Shown here: positions 52,583 to 63,231 of the stretch, in pieces | How the letters are laid out: each line of letters begins with the position of its first letter | How positions within the stretch are numbered: the first letter of the stretch is position 1 | Assembly: GCA_030512335.1 (NCBI GenBank) | Contig: JAULSU010000007.1 | Location: forward strand, 3,162,001-3,226,000 | Origin: Immersiella caudata | Taxonomy: Eukaryota > Ascomycota > Sordariomycetes > Sordariales > Lasiosphaeriaceae | Length of the DNA stretch: 64,000 nt | Reading direction: 5' to 3' | Made by a program: the position numbers and the translations under genes | The notes under the pieces: model-generated | The model's database searches: none | The model's input: the letters and a program-made list of their open reading frames with translations, nothing else | What the model was told of the DNA's origin: nothing

Positions 52583-53787
52583 GCTGTGGGAAATGACGTT
52601 CGTAGGGTTCTTCAGCCAGGATACCTTATCAAGATCAACCGCCACAACAGGACATTCACGAGGATGTAGGCCCACCAGCAATAGCAGTAATAGCACAGAG
52701 CTATATAATTAGACTGCTCTTTACACGCGTAGAAACAATCATTATCGGGTCGATGTCGTTTTTGCCCCTGCCCGTCTGCTCGGTGATTGCCACGACACTG
52801 GCAGTTGTCCTGGCCAGGCGCTTGCCTTTTGTGCTTTTCACTTGTTGTATTAACGTCATGTTTGCCTAGGAATCACCAAAGGCGTGGAGGATAGATACGT
52901 TCGGCTATAAACGCGGACGATCCCCAACTTCACTTTCGTCACCTCCCACCTCCCACCTCCCACCTCCCACCTCTTGGCGGCCAGCCGGGCTACTTCAGAG
53001 ATTGAGCCTCAATGTTGCTCCTCCTCACATGGATACTAGCTGACCACGATGCCGGCTTTCACCTGCAATTGTAGCAGCCGCTCAAGGACTCAAGTCAGGA
53101 GTCGTGTGAATCCTGCAAAATTTCAAACAGCACGGCGTGCCCCCAAGGAAAGCCTCAGCTGGACCACCCTAGCTTCCATTCCGTCATGGATACCTCAGTT
53201 ACCACCACTTCCGTTGATGTTTTAACGCTTTCATAAGCTGATAAATTTGGTTTCCAAAGCGTGATTGTTGCTCCATCGCAGCAATGGTCGCGGTAATGTT
53301 GCGACGGACGGTCCGGGGGCTTACCGACACCTTGACGACCACACCATGACCCCTACAACCTTACCGATTGTACGATCAGCTGCGTTTTCCCCCCAATGGT
53401 GAAAATGGACTACCCCCATCTATTTGGTTATTTCACTGAGGTGGAAACCTTCACCGGTAGCCTCATCGAACGCGGTCTTTTATCCTCTCTCGTTCATGAG
53501 ACGATGGTATTCACTGCTAGATCACATTCAACACCGCAATGTTAATCGTGACCATTCACCAAAGTCACTATGCGGCGGACAAGCTCGGTTTCCAGCAGCA
53601 TCAGATGATTTTTGAATATATATTGAGGGCCTCCTCTTCCCCCCAGAACTCTTCCTTGAACACTACACTCCCACATCCTCACTCTTCATCTTCTACGTCT
53701 TCCTCACCCATCACCAAAGTCTTCAGGGCACCCCCTTCTTTCGGCATACCCCACACAAAGAACAAGAGCACAATCTCATCTCGCAAA
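52583..53787. other. Intergenic region, no gene recognised
   Basis: 1.2 kb with one short tandem repeat (52940..52974). A TATA-like ATATATATTG lies near 53617, about 165 bases before the small secreted-protein candidate. Confidence 0.4.
52940..52974. repeat. Five tandem heptamers CACCTCC
   Basis: Four exact copies of CACCTCC followed by CACCTCT. A minisatellite in the intergenic region downstream of the 2EXR gene. Confidence 0.95.
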
Positions 53788-54006
53788 ATGCAGCTTTCCC
53801 TTCTCGGCCTCGCCATGACGGCACTCTTGGGCCTCTCCCACGCCAACCCCATCCTCTCCACCGTAACCAAAAGCCCTAGTCCTTTCGGTGACCCTGTCGC
53901 CAAGCCACCATCCATCCACCACACCGTGAGCCAGTCACGCCGACCCAGGCCCAACCAACCCGACCCACCATTGTCGAAGCAGCCGCAGCGGCCGTCACCG
54001 AGATGA
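53788..54006 (+). CDS. Candidate small secreted protein, frame possibly broken
   Basis: From ATG 53788 the frame encodes a convincing signal peptide (MQLSLLGLAMTALLGLSHA) and then NPILSTVTKSPSPFGDPVAK. After PSIHHT the composition turns arginine/proline-rich and stops at 54006. In another frame the same DNA from about 53930 reads TPTQAQPTRPTIVEAAAAAV, a more protein-like continuation, and a C12 run follows at 54007..54018. A splice (GTGAGC ... GAAGCAG, 53927..53983) is also possible and keeps the same stop. So either a 72-residue peptide, a shorter spliced form, or a gene broken by a small indel. It is convergent with the acyltransferase gene, 31 bases away. Confidence 0.4.
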   Translation: MQLSLLGLAMTALLGLSHANPILSTVTKSPSPFGDPVAKPPSIHHTVSQSRRPRPNQPDPPLSKQPQRPSPR

Positions 54007-54037
54007 CCCCCCCCCCCCTTCTGAATGTCCGCCACCC

Positions 54038-55450
54038 TCACACCCCCCTTTCCAGCCCCACCACCATCTCCCCCTTAACCCTCTCCAAAACCCACTCCAT
54101 CCTCCCCCTCCCAAACTTCGCCTCATCATACAACACACTCAAGCACAACCTCCCATCCCACGTATGCACCATCCACAGCTTCGTCCCGCCCATCATCGTA
54201 TCCGCAATCCACACGTCCTTCACATTGACTTGCATCTCCCCGCTCCCGTACGTCTTCTTGAGGTACTGATCTATCACACCCAAGGGGCTCACCAAGCCTG
54301 CAGATTTCATCGGGTCGGCAGTGGATATGCGATCTCCTAGGAGTTGGATTACAGTCGGGTAAGACCCCTTGATTGATGAAGGGGGGTGAAGATCTTGAGT
54401 CGTGCGGGTGGCCAGGGTGATGAGACCTCCTTTTTCTTTGTTAGGGGGTGGGAGTTCCAGGGCGACGGGCATGAAAGCGTGGTAGCAGGCTATCTGCTTG
54501 TTGGCATCAAAGGTACCGTTTGAGGGGAAATACCGGCGCATGTCGATGGTGGAAAAGGTGGTTAGTCCCAAGGGGGGCGCTGTCTTATCCGGGGTAGTGT
54601 GGTTGCCCAAGGCCAGAGCCAGAGCGGCTAGCCAGGCAGATGTGACGGTCATGTTGTGCAATTTGCATGCGGCGAGGACTGCGGATGTTTCAGATTGTGA
54701 CAGACGGACGGCCAAGCGGATGCTGCGGCTTTGTGGCGACAGTTGCTCTGGGGAAGAGTCGCCTAGTTGCTCAGGTGTTGGATCTGGGACAGCCACGGGG
54801 GAAATCTGGGCCAATGGAGAGAGCCACTTCCTGGCGGCGGATATGTCTTCTTCGGAGGGCGCTGGCGGGAGGCACATGAGATCGTCCATGGCGGGCGGGA
54901 GGCGGGTCCATTCTTCGCCGAAGATGACGACAGACGGGTCACGGAGGGATGGCGTGGTGAAAATCGTGAGAAAGGCGTCGAAGATGTAAAACACGCCACG
55001 GCCATCGATGTGTTGGTGCTCAGCCTGTAACACGAGCTGATGAGATGTGTCTGTGGCGTTGGGGAGGAAGTGAAGAGTCATCATGGTTGCTCGCTGCGCG
55101 GCGCCGTAGATATCATCTCCTGTCGTTCCGGGAGAATGGCGCTTGAAAGATGCATGTTCCCATTCGGAGACGGCTTCGACAGTAGTTGGAACTGTGTATA
55201 TTTTCCCGCTGGAACCCGAGAGCCCAGCGATGCCGGGATGATGAAATCGCAGGGCACGCCATGTTTCGCGAAGGCGAGACTCGAATGCATCGATTGGAGT
55301 ACTCCCTACAACGAGCTCCAGCGCAGCAATGATGGTGAATGGGGTCGCCTTTCCTTCCTCGCCGAGAAAGCGGACGAAGAAGCGCTCCATAAAACCATAC
55401 TTCTGCTCATAAGAGTTGGCGGATATTTTAACCCAAGAAAAACTTGCCAT
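54038..55450 (-). CDS. CoA-dependent acyltransferase, condensation-domain-like fold
   Basis: A single exon of 470 codons. The family is the fungal acyltransferase group related to NRPS condensation domains and trichothecene 15-O-acetyltransferase-like enzymes, which esterify or amidate small molecules. The catalytic H-x3-D-G motif is EHQHIDGRGVFYIFDAFL near residue 160. Another landmark is the second-half strand LGLTTFSTIDMRRYFP, close to the position of the family's DFGWG-like structural motif, which itself is not evident. The C-terminal region (DVWIADTMMGGTKLWMVHTW then DGRLCLSVLYDEAKFG) matches the end of such proteins. Start taken at ATG 55448..55450 (MASFSWVKIS); the frame is open upstream without an ATG. 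No biosynthetic partner gene lies next to it. The assignment is to superfamily only; the substrate cannot be inferred. Confidence 0.78.
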   Translation of the reverse strand: MASFSWVKISANSYEQKYGFMERFFVRFLGEEGKATPFTIIAALELVVGSTPIDAFESRLRETWRALRFHHPGIAGLSGSSGKIYTVPTTVEAVSEWEHASFKRHSPGTTGDDIYGAAQRATMMTLHFLPNATDTSHQLVLQAEHQHIDGRGVFYIFDAFLTIFTTPSLRDPSVVIFGEEWTRLPPAMDDLMCLPPAPSEEDISAARKWLSPLAQISPVAVPDPTPEQLGDSSPEQLSPQSRSIRLAVRLSQSETSAVLAACKLHNMTVTSAWLAALALALGNHTTPDKTAPPLGLTTFSTIDMRRYFPSNGTFDANKQIACYHAFMPVALELPPPNKEKGGLITLATRTTQDLHPPSSIKGSYPTVIQLLGDRISTADPMKSAGLVSPLGVIDQYLKKTYGSGEMQVNVKDVWIADTMMGGTKLWMVHTWDGRLCLSVLYDEAKFGRGRMEWVLERVKGEMVVGLERGV

Positions 55451-56845
55451 GATAAAGTATTGGTTCAAACAGGGAGTACAGACCTAGCCCTCGACCTCCA
55501 AGTGACGGAAAGAGATGCTTCCCCCTTTTATGCGACTTTACCCCCGTCGTTCTACACATCACTAATATGATGGAAAGGCTGAGTAAGGCCATCCAGACCG
55601 ACCCTTGGGATAGCACTAGTACAGGTATGAAAAAGAAACAGACTGCCCAGAATGTTATCAGCGGAATCAGTAATCGGTAAATACCGTCCCGAACCGCCCG
55701 TGCATGAAACTCTACCTAGTGAACCCCCTGACAACCCCCCAGTGACTCCCCCTAACGATTTCTCAAAGAATAACTCCTATCCTTAGCTACATGTGCGTAG
55801 GTAGGCGCCATAGACGCCATTTCCACTTGGCACACGTCATGCAGGCTCCGACACCCAGGTGTTAATTACCTCGAATACAGTTCCACAGAAGCCGACATAA
55901 ATGCGACCTAGCGCTCAGCAGCGCAAGTGCCAGCACCATCACCAGCGCGGCCCAACTCCTCCAACGCCCAAATTGCCCCTCGCATCCTACCCAAGACATC
56001 CATACCCGTTTGCGTCATAGACATGGCGAAGCATGTGGTGCGCGATGGTATGTTATTGTGATCGTCTTCTTCTTCCATGTAGGATAATTCCATGAACCCG
56101 GCTGTGCTGAGTGCGTCCGCTCGATCCATTGGCTGTGGATTACGTTCGACTTCAGCGGGGCTGCGAGGTTCTGGCGGGAAGAGGCTTAGCGTCTAGGGAC
56201 TGGTTGCAGACGCTATGGTGGCGACTGGCGAATCTCTCTCGGAAAAAAAATACCGACGTGGGAGGAAGAGGGCTCTATAGGAGGAAGGATAAAGGGAGCA
56301 GAAAGAAAATTATTAAGGATTGCAAACCAGAAACGAGCAAGTTGAAAGCCCCTGGCACACGTCGCCGGCTGGTGTGAAGGAGTGGATCCAGACGGTCACG
56401 CGACTAAGTAGGAAGACATGAGGAGAGGGTCAAATATTAGACACTAGATGAATCTAATGAGGAGGGAAGACAGTGCGAGCACATTGGTATCAAACGCATT
56501 TGGCTGAAACGACGGCAAACTTGGGAGAGGTCTATCATAGGATTGCTCCTTTCAAACAATTCCACTCAAGGCATGACTCTCAACCGTTAGCTGGCTTGTA
56601 TCATTCCCCCATGGTTACCTGCCTGATGGCAAATGCCACTCAGGCCTACACAGGCGGTGATGTTGGCGATCAGGCTGCAGTACTACGGCGCCCATAAGAT
56701 TCCATTGTAGTAAAGTAATAGCAATAGACAATCTCCGCCAAAACTGTAGAGAAATAACCAGCAGGATACCTTACTTTCATCTACCAAACATATTGACAGC
56801 GCAAACCGTAACACCGTTCGCTGAAATGATACATCGCCCAACTCA
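55451..56845. other. Intergenic region with one isolated open frame
   Basis: 1.4 kb. The left part is the promoter of the acyltransferase. A 73-codon minus-strand frame at 55908..56129 (MDRADALSTAGFMELSYMEE ... LGRMRGAIWALEELG) has protein-like composition and an ATG, but no recognisable family, and could be a remnant. Nothing else supported. Confidence 0.35.
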
Positions 56846-58454
56846 TCACAACGAAGGGCCACTCCAATTCTCCCTCCGCAGCCGACCAAACCACGCCTGT
56901 TTGTGCGGAAACGAAATCTCTCTCTCCTTTGTGAAGCCTGCAAACTCGAGATGCTGGATGAACCTGTGACACGTCAGTCTTTGCCACGACACCATCAAAG
57001 AAGGAACCTTACCTCGCGTTGTCCACCCTAGGCTCCAAGGACAAGCTCATTGTCCTGTAATCCGTCGTAAACGCCCAGTGCGCCAAACTGGTAAGCCAAC
57101 TCTGCACTCGCCCGCGCGCCCACTCCTCTCCAATAAGCACATGGACACCCCGATCCCAGTCGTCAGCAGCTACTCCGCCGATATATTGCCCGAGAATATC
57201 CTCCTTAACCCAGTACAACTCAAAGTACCCGAACGCAACGCCGTCCCACATGCCGATGACGGGAAAGCTGTGCCGAGCTTTGAGCGCTTTCTGCAGGTTC
57301 TCAGCCGCGTACTTCCCCCAGAAGGCCGAGACCCGAGGATTCGAGTACCACTTTTGAAGCAGCTTCACGTCCGACAGGGATTTTTGGTCTGTTAGCGTAG
57401 ACGCCTTCGGCCCCACGGGGCCCATGTATGGTACGGGGTTCGAGGCGAGAGACGCAACGCGGAATGAGAGGTACTGCCCTACAGATGGTATAAATCTGGT
57501 GTAGAACACCTCGCCCATTCGTGGTGGCTTGGGCCGGACAGGATGGCGGATGTTGTTGGTAAAGGTGTATTGCAGAGGCGCAGGCGGGTAATACGTCGGA
57601 AGATGAGATGTGCTGAAATAGGGCCCGATCGGAAAAGAGGGCACGCTCGTCAGTGCCAGTGGCGGGACTGATCCTGGGATCTCGAGAAGGTCCGGGTGCG
57701 AGAACGGAGAGCTCAGTCCCACCTCGCTGATCGATGGTGAGCCGGGACGACTGTTCGTTGGCGATCCAGGATGCGATCCATAGCTCTTGACGTTGGGCTG
57801 AAGGCTGAACAAGAACAGCCGACCGGGGATCTGCCAAAACATCTTTTGGGAGACAAACATATCGTCCCATCCTTCGCCGCCATCATCAACTGCCGTCCCC
57901 ACTGACGAGTCCAGGCTCGCAATCAGGCCCATGCGTTCCAGCTTGGGTAGCAGGTTCCTCCCACGAAGGAGCCCATCCCTCTTTATGCAGACCCTCCACT
58001 CGCCTATCGGCCGCCCGGCATGTGGCGTGTTCTTGGAGGCATCGGTCGTCAGGGTGGTTGCTGGCGCGGGTTGGTGGAAGTACCAGTACAGTGTCGCCCA
58101 AAGCATCATGGCCATCTGGCGGGTAGGGCTCGCTGCCGGCTTGAAGTCGCTGCTGGATGGATTGGAGAAGGACGAGATGAACAGGCAGTCTTGGTGGAGG
58201 GTTGGTTTCGTAAACGAATGGAGATGTGGTTGCATCTTGACTTTTGTATCGCTGCATGTTTCAGCATCTTGGCTTTGCCCAGAGCTGGGATTGCCCTCCT
58301 CTTCGCTATCCTGGGTGTGGATGACGATTGTCCAGCCGACTGGGAACGCATTGTGGTGGGTGTTAAGATCGTTTGGCTTGAAGAACAGGCCGGCGAAGAC
58401 GGGCGTGACCGTGACTGACTGCCCATCGGGCAAGTAGACGATTTGAGGAGCCAT
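56846..58454 (-). CDS. Siderophore-type N-acyltransferase (SidF/IucB/MbtK-like)
   Basis: An acyl-CoA-dependent GNAT-fold transferase like those that acylate N5-hydroxyornithine or hydroxylysine in hydroxamate siderophore assembly. Exon 1 is 57013..58454 and exon 2 is 56846..56963 (49-base intron, GTAAGG, CACAG), giving 519 residues. The N-terminal half (VYLPDGQSVTVTPVFAGLFF, RPIGEWRVCIKRDGLLRGRN) matches the divergent lobe of SidF-like proteins. The C-terminal GNAT lobe shows VLIGEEWARGRVQSWLTSLA preceded by VAFGYFELYWVKEDILGQYI, then MSLSLEPRVDNARFIQHLEF spanning the splice and GFTKEREISFPHKQAW, the recognised tail. The WSNPRVSAFW-type motif is present as KWYSNPRVSAFWGK. There is no NRPS, ornithine hydroxylase or ferri-siderophore transporter in the window. 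Whether it is the SidF or the SidL type cannot be decided by eye. Confidence 0.88.
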
Positions 58455-58998
58455 TGAGGGGTTTCGGTTTGGATATGGTTCCGCGGGAGTGACAAGGTGG
58501 GCAGAGAGCACGCCGTGCCGGCCGCAAGCGAGGGCTTATCGAGGGCTATCGCGACGTTAAATGGATGTAGGTGACGGCTGTGCCTTTTTCAAGTTTTCCT
58601 TGTACCTTGATTCAGCGTCCATTCCTTGCCGAGAGGACATGCGATTGTCGCGTGGCCTCACTTGCCGGTTGCCTTCATGGCTGGCTGTGGGGTGTGGAGG
58701 GGCAATGGAGGGGCAGAAGCTCCCGTGTCGTCGTTCGTCATGCGGCATGGCCAAAGCTCCCTTCCCGAGACCTCGCTGATCACCCCACCCCAGACTGACG
58801 CCACTCTTGCATATCTCCGTTGACAGCCGGTTCGCACTGCCTGATTGCGACCGTTCTATCTTGCGATTCGGGTCGTATCATGGAAACTTCTATTCATCTT
58901 CTTGATGTTCGTTTGCTTTACACCTACACAGGGGCAACGGGCAGTTCGGTCGCCGTCTTGAAAGCACTGGCGTCCAACCGACCCCTGCACCTTGACCA
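58455..58998. other. Intergenic region, nothing recognised
   Basis: 545 bases between the start of the siderophore-type gene and the end of the uniporter gene. Confidence 0.4.
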
Positions 58999-60490
58999 TT
59001 AATCCTTGTCTTTACGTTGGTTTCCCTCGCTCTTCTTCTCCTCGGTCAAGCTTTCGTCCTCCTCCTTTTCTGATGACCGCCTCTTGTCCTTGCGTTTTGT
59101 CTTCTCCTCATCCAAGACTTCCTTTACCTCCTCGCCGACATCTTTCGCTTCGTCCCAATCAACGTCGTACTCTAGCGCAATCGCCTTGATTTCGCTCCGC
59201 AGCGCGTTCGCTTCTCCAACCAATTGCTCCCATCTCTGGATGTCGAACCCCCGAGCTTCGTACAGGGCATTCTGCCGTCGCGATACCGTCACATTCATGG
59301 CCGCTTTGTACGAAAGGTCCCTGCTGATGTACAGAAACCACAGATACCCGCCCATTATCGTCGACAACCCCGCGAGATACGTGACCGGTTCGACGAGGTC
59401 CCATCCCGCGTCCGTGTGGAACGAACAATAGTACACGACTCCCCACCATGCAGTTAGCAGGCCAAACCCCCCTTTGGCCAAACGATGGGCAGCCCTGTGT
59501 GCTAGAAGGTCGCACTCGCGCTTGATTTGCGACAGGCGGTCGAGCTCAAAGCTCATGCGGCGCAGGCGCGCGCGCATGTAGTGCGTCCGGTCGTTGAAAG
59601 AGGGTACACTAACGCGCATCTCGAAGTTATATCCCTCGACCTCGATGGCGAACTCTCTCCCGCGCGCCGCATCTCGTATAAAGTCCCCCATCTCAGTGCT
59701 GCTGCTCCAGCGGACCCAGTTCTTCTCCGAGCTCTTCCGTTCCGGGCCTTCGTGACCGAGCCCCGAGTACGATGCCACATGCGTCCGGCTGCTCGCTTGT
59801 TGTTTGTCCCTTTTCCGTGCCTCGGACTTCGATATCGGTTTGTTGTCATGCTGGTCGGTGTCTTCGGCGCGAAAATACACATTGGGTATTTTTTCTTTCC
59901 CATCTTCCAGTACTGGGGGGATCTCAGCTTGTACTAAACGTTCGACGTATGATAGCGGTTGTTGGGGGTGGATGAGCAGCGCCAGGGGTTGTATCTCGTC
60001 GTTGGCAGAGATGGAGCGACCGTAGTCGTGGCTGTTGTTGTCTTTGTCCTTCTCAACACTCATAGGCAGGGGAAGAACCAGCTTTAGGAGTCGAGTAGGC
60101 GTTGTTAGCAGCTTTCCTGCCTTGTCGTAAGCTATATGCCAAAGCTAATATCTCGGGCGGCCACTCTTGACACTTACCCTGTCTTGAAGGCTCCTTCTCT
60201 TCGCCGGCTTTAGTCACTGCGGGCTTGTCTGCATCCTCGCGATGCCAGGGCCTCTGTACTTGATGCTGTCGAACCCTGACTTCCTGCTCCTGTTCATCCA
60301 GGCCTTTTTGGTTCAGCGCCTTGGCAGCCCTTTCGTATTTGTCTTGTGGGCGTGCTTGAGACGTGGACAGGAGTCTGGTGATATGCGATGGCGCCCGTGA
60401 CGGGCAACAGACCGGAACCAGAAATGATGTAGGGCATCGCAGCGGACCGCCGTTGACACGGCCGTGAAGGCGCCGCAGGACGAAACTCAT
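58999..60490 (-). CDS. mcu: Mitochondrial calcium uniporter, pore subunit
   Basis: The channel subunit for calcium entry into the mitochondrial matrix. Exon 1 is 60178..60490 and exon 2 is 58999..60116 (61-base intron, GTAAGT, GGCAG), giving 476 residues. The N-terminus is basic and hydroxylated (MSFVLRRLHGRVNGGPLRCP), a mitochondrial presequence. Across the splice it reads GKLLTTPTRLLKLVLPLP, then PLALLIHPQQPLSYVERLVQ, the matrix-domain motifs. After a coiled-coil (MRARLRRMSFELDRLSQIKR) come the two membrane helices flanking the selectivity filter WDLVEPVTY (residues about 343-351; the pore consensus is W-D-x-x-E-P-V-T-Y). The second coiled-coil (ALYEARGFDIQRWEQLVGEA) ends in a very charged tail of Lys/Glu. 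No gatekeeper (EF-hand) gene is in the window. Divergent from the Zn2Cys6 gene. Confidence 0.95.
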
Positions 60491-61104
60491 TGCGATTCTG
60501 CTTGCATGCTGTAGCGCTTGGAGGAGGTTTGGGCGTCGAAGTCAAAGTCGATCGACGGTGAATGGCAGCGTTCCAGGCCTTTGGGAGCTGTACTTCAAAC
60601 TGTCGTGACGTCACTTTGTGCCTGACCCACTGCAACTCAATTCGGAAGCGAGCAGGGAGCTCCCAGCGTGCTGGCCGCAAGCCAAACGCCGATAAGCTTC
60701 GTCGGAGCCCACTTCAATCCCCCAAGCACCCGCACGTCCACCAACAGGTTGACTGCGCATTCATCCAAACTAAGCCCCCCTCTGCTAGACTGTAGCACCT
60801 CGGACAAATGCACCACAGCAAACCGAAACTCGAGATTGGTGGCGGAACATGCCGCATTCAGAAGCAGGCAGGGTGGGTGAGGGCCTGGCCGGTCCAAGCG
60901 TCCAATCACCCCACGATGTGATGGACCATCGCGTCAAAGCAGCTGTCAGCGCTCGCGATAAGGAATCGAAGCTCCATGCATCCCGCCCGCCACTTCTGGC
61001 CCAGAGGGCTAGGGTCAACCCAATGCCTCGGTAACAAGTCAACCTCCTGGGTTTCAAGGCGCAGGATGGGAGGCCGAAACTAAACGCGAGACGTACCTTT
61101 GATC
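60491..61104. promoter_or_regulatory. Divergent promoter region of uniporter and Zn2Cys6 genes
   Basis: About 610 bases between the two divergent starts. No TATA box or clear palindromic site recognised. Confidence 0.4.
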
Positions 61105-63231
61105 ATGGACAATGCTTCAGTATCAAGCCATTCGAGCCCGGATGCGGCGTCGATAAACACACAGGCTCGAAAGGCTCCCCGCGCCGACCGGCCCTGCGAT
61201 ATTTGCCGAAAGCGCAAGTCAAGGTGCGCCAAGGAGCCAGACCAAGAGAGATGCGTTCTCTGCACTTTCCACAACCGCGAATGCACCTACAACGATGCGC
61301 CCCAGCCGCGACGAAAGAGGACCGACGCCCCTGACGACGGCGCGGCGAGTGTAGATGGCATTGCCGAGAGTGAGGCAAGGTCAGGATTGCCTGCCTAAAT
61401 CCTGTTTCTCTGACTGACAGACTGAGCTTGCAGGCCGCCTCGAAAGAAGACCAGGGGAACCCAAACAGACGACGGGGGGATCGCCCTCGACCCCACAACC
61501 CTATCCTCCACCCGTTCTCTCCTCGATCGCACGCTTGGACTGCACCGTACGACCCATTTCAAGTATATCGGGCCCAGCTCCCTGCACGAAGAACGGCTGC
61601 TTGACCTCATACACCGGTTTTACGAGTCTGGAAATGGGGAGGACGGGTGCAAGTTTCGCCGTGTTGCCGACTCCACGACGTTCCTCTCCAAGTCCGACCG
61701 GTACACTCTCTTCAGCGCCGACGTAGACGGAGACCTCGATGCGATCGAACATGCTGTACGCCCCCATGGGCCTGGCCTGGTAAACCTGTACTTCCGCACA
61801 GTCCACCCCAGTTATCCGATATTACACAAAGGCGTCTTTCTCGAAAAGTATGCCCGCAGCTACAGGGAATTCTCACCACCTCTGCTGGCGGCAGTCTACC
61901 TGCTGGCCATGGACTGGTGGGAATACGACCGGGAGCTCTCATCACACAAGAAGCCAGATGCCGAGTCATTACTGCGTACGGCCATGAAAGCCTTGACTGG
62001 AGTAATCCATCGTCCAAAGCTGTCATCCGTCCAGGCGGGGCTCCTGCTTCTTCAGCGGTCAGGAGGGGATTCCTGGGTCCTCACCTCCCAGGTGGTCGCC
62101 ATCGGCGAAGAACTAGGACTGCACCTCGATTGTACCACATGGAACATTCCGGAGTGGGAGAAAGGGCTGCGGCGCCGGCTTGCCTGGGCCATCTTCATGC
62201 AGGATAAATGGGGCGCACTGATCCATGGCCGGCCGTCGCATGTTGTCGCCTCGAACTGGCAAATGCCGCGAGTCTCGCTTGCTGATTTCCCCGAGTCATC
62301 GGCTGATGAAGATGACAAGGAGGGGAGCACTGAAGTTGAAAAGGGACGACTGCTCTTCATACACCTTACCAAGCTTACGCAGATCATGGCCCAGGCGCTT
62401 GACCTCCTATACAGTCCTGATCAGACAAGGATACAAGAGGTGGTCGCGACAAGCGGAGTTCAGGGACTGTTAGAGCTTGTAAAGCCGATGGCCGTCAACC
62501 TGAAAGAGTGGGCCAACGATATGCCCCAGGACCTGCGAATGGACGATGTCAAGACCCGAAAGCTGTGCTCAAACGGGTACCTACACCTATCATACTTCGT
62601 GACGGAGATCATTATCCACCGCCACATCATACGCAGTCTAACGCCGGAAACACCACACCAACTGCGTGAGCTGTGTCGTGGGGCTGGCAAGGCCCGGCTG
62701 GAGCGAGCAATCAACTTCGTTGATGCGTTGCGTCCTGAACATCTCCAGGCTTTTTGGTGGTTTGCCTCGCCCAAATCGCTCGCCTTCATCCGCACGTACG
62801 GTGGGCTGCTCTGGGCAACAAGCTCAACGGATGCAGAGGCTGAGTTTTATCGACGCAAACTCGAGGATTTCCGTTGGAGCCTGAAGGTTCGAGCCAAAGG
62901 AGTGAGCTTCGTGGCTGCCGCGCTGCAGGAGATGGACGAGAGCCTTCAAGACATCGATATGACGCAATCCCCTGTAGGACGCGCAGGCCATGGCATGGGC
63001 TTTCCCCATATGAGTTTGTCGGCAGCCAGCATTTTGGGCAGCGCCAGTGATGCAGAAACGCAGACTCCAGCTCAGGAGATGGCGCTCCATACGATATATC
63101 ACGGCCACCAATTTGACTCTGTTGACGCGTCACCAAGCTTCAACGTTTTGGAGATGGATGCTGCATCTTCGCATGAGTACTTGTCTGATATGGATCAGAA
63201 CTTCTTTTTCTCGGGGTTGGGGCAGTCGTGA
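61105..63231 (+). CDS. Zn2Cys6 transcription factor with fungal-specific regulatory domain
   Basis: A nuclear regulator. Exon 1 is 61105..61379 and exon 2 is 61434..63231 (54-base intron, GTCAGG donor, GACTGAC branch, GCAG acceptor), giving 690 residues. The zinc cluster CDICRKRKSRCAKEPDQERC with VLCTFHNREC follows C-x2-C-x6-C-x8-C-x2-C-x6-C (residues 31-60) and is followed by a basic linker (QPRRKRTD). The middle region carries the fungal-specific transcription factor domain (PF04082 type): LVNLYFRTVHPSYPILHKGV, FSPPLLAAVYLLAMDWW, SSVQAGLLLLQRSGGDSWVL, LGLHLDCTTWNIPEWEKGLR and RRLAWAIFMQDKWGALIHGR. The C-terminus is acidic/aromatic (EYLSDMDQNFFFSGLGQS), a plausible activation region. It resembles xylanolytic-activator-like regulators in overall layout, but the target pathway is unknown. 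The frame is open two codons upstream without another ATG. Confidence 0.92.
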
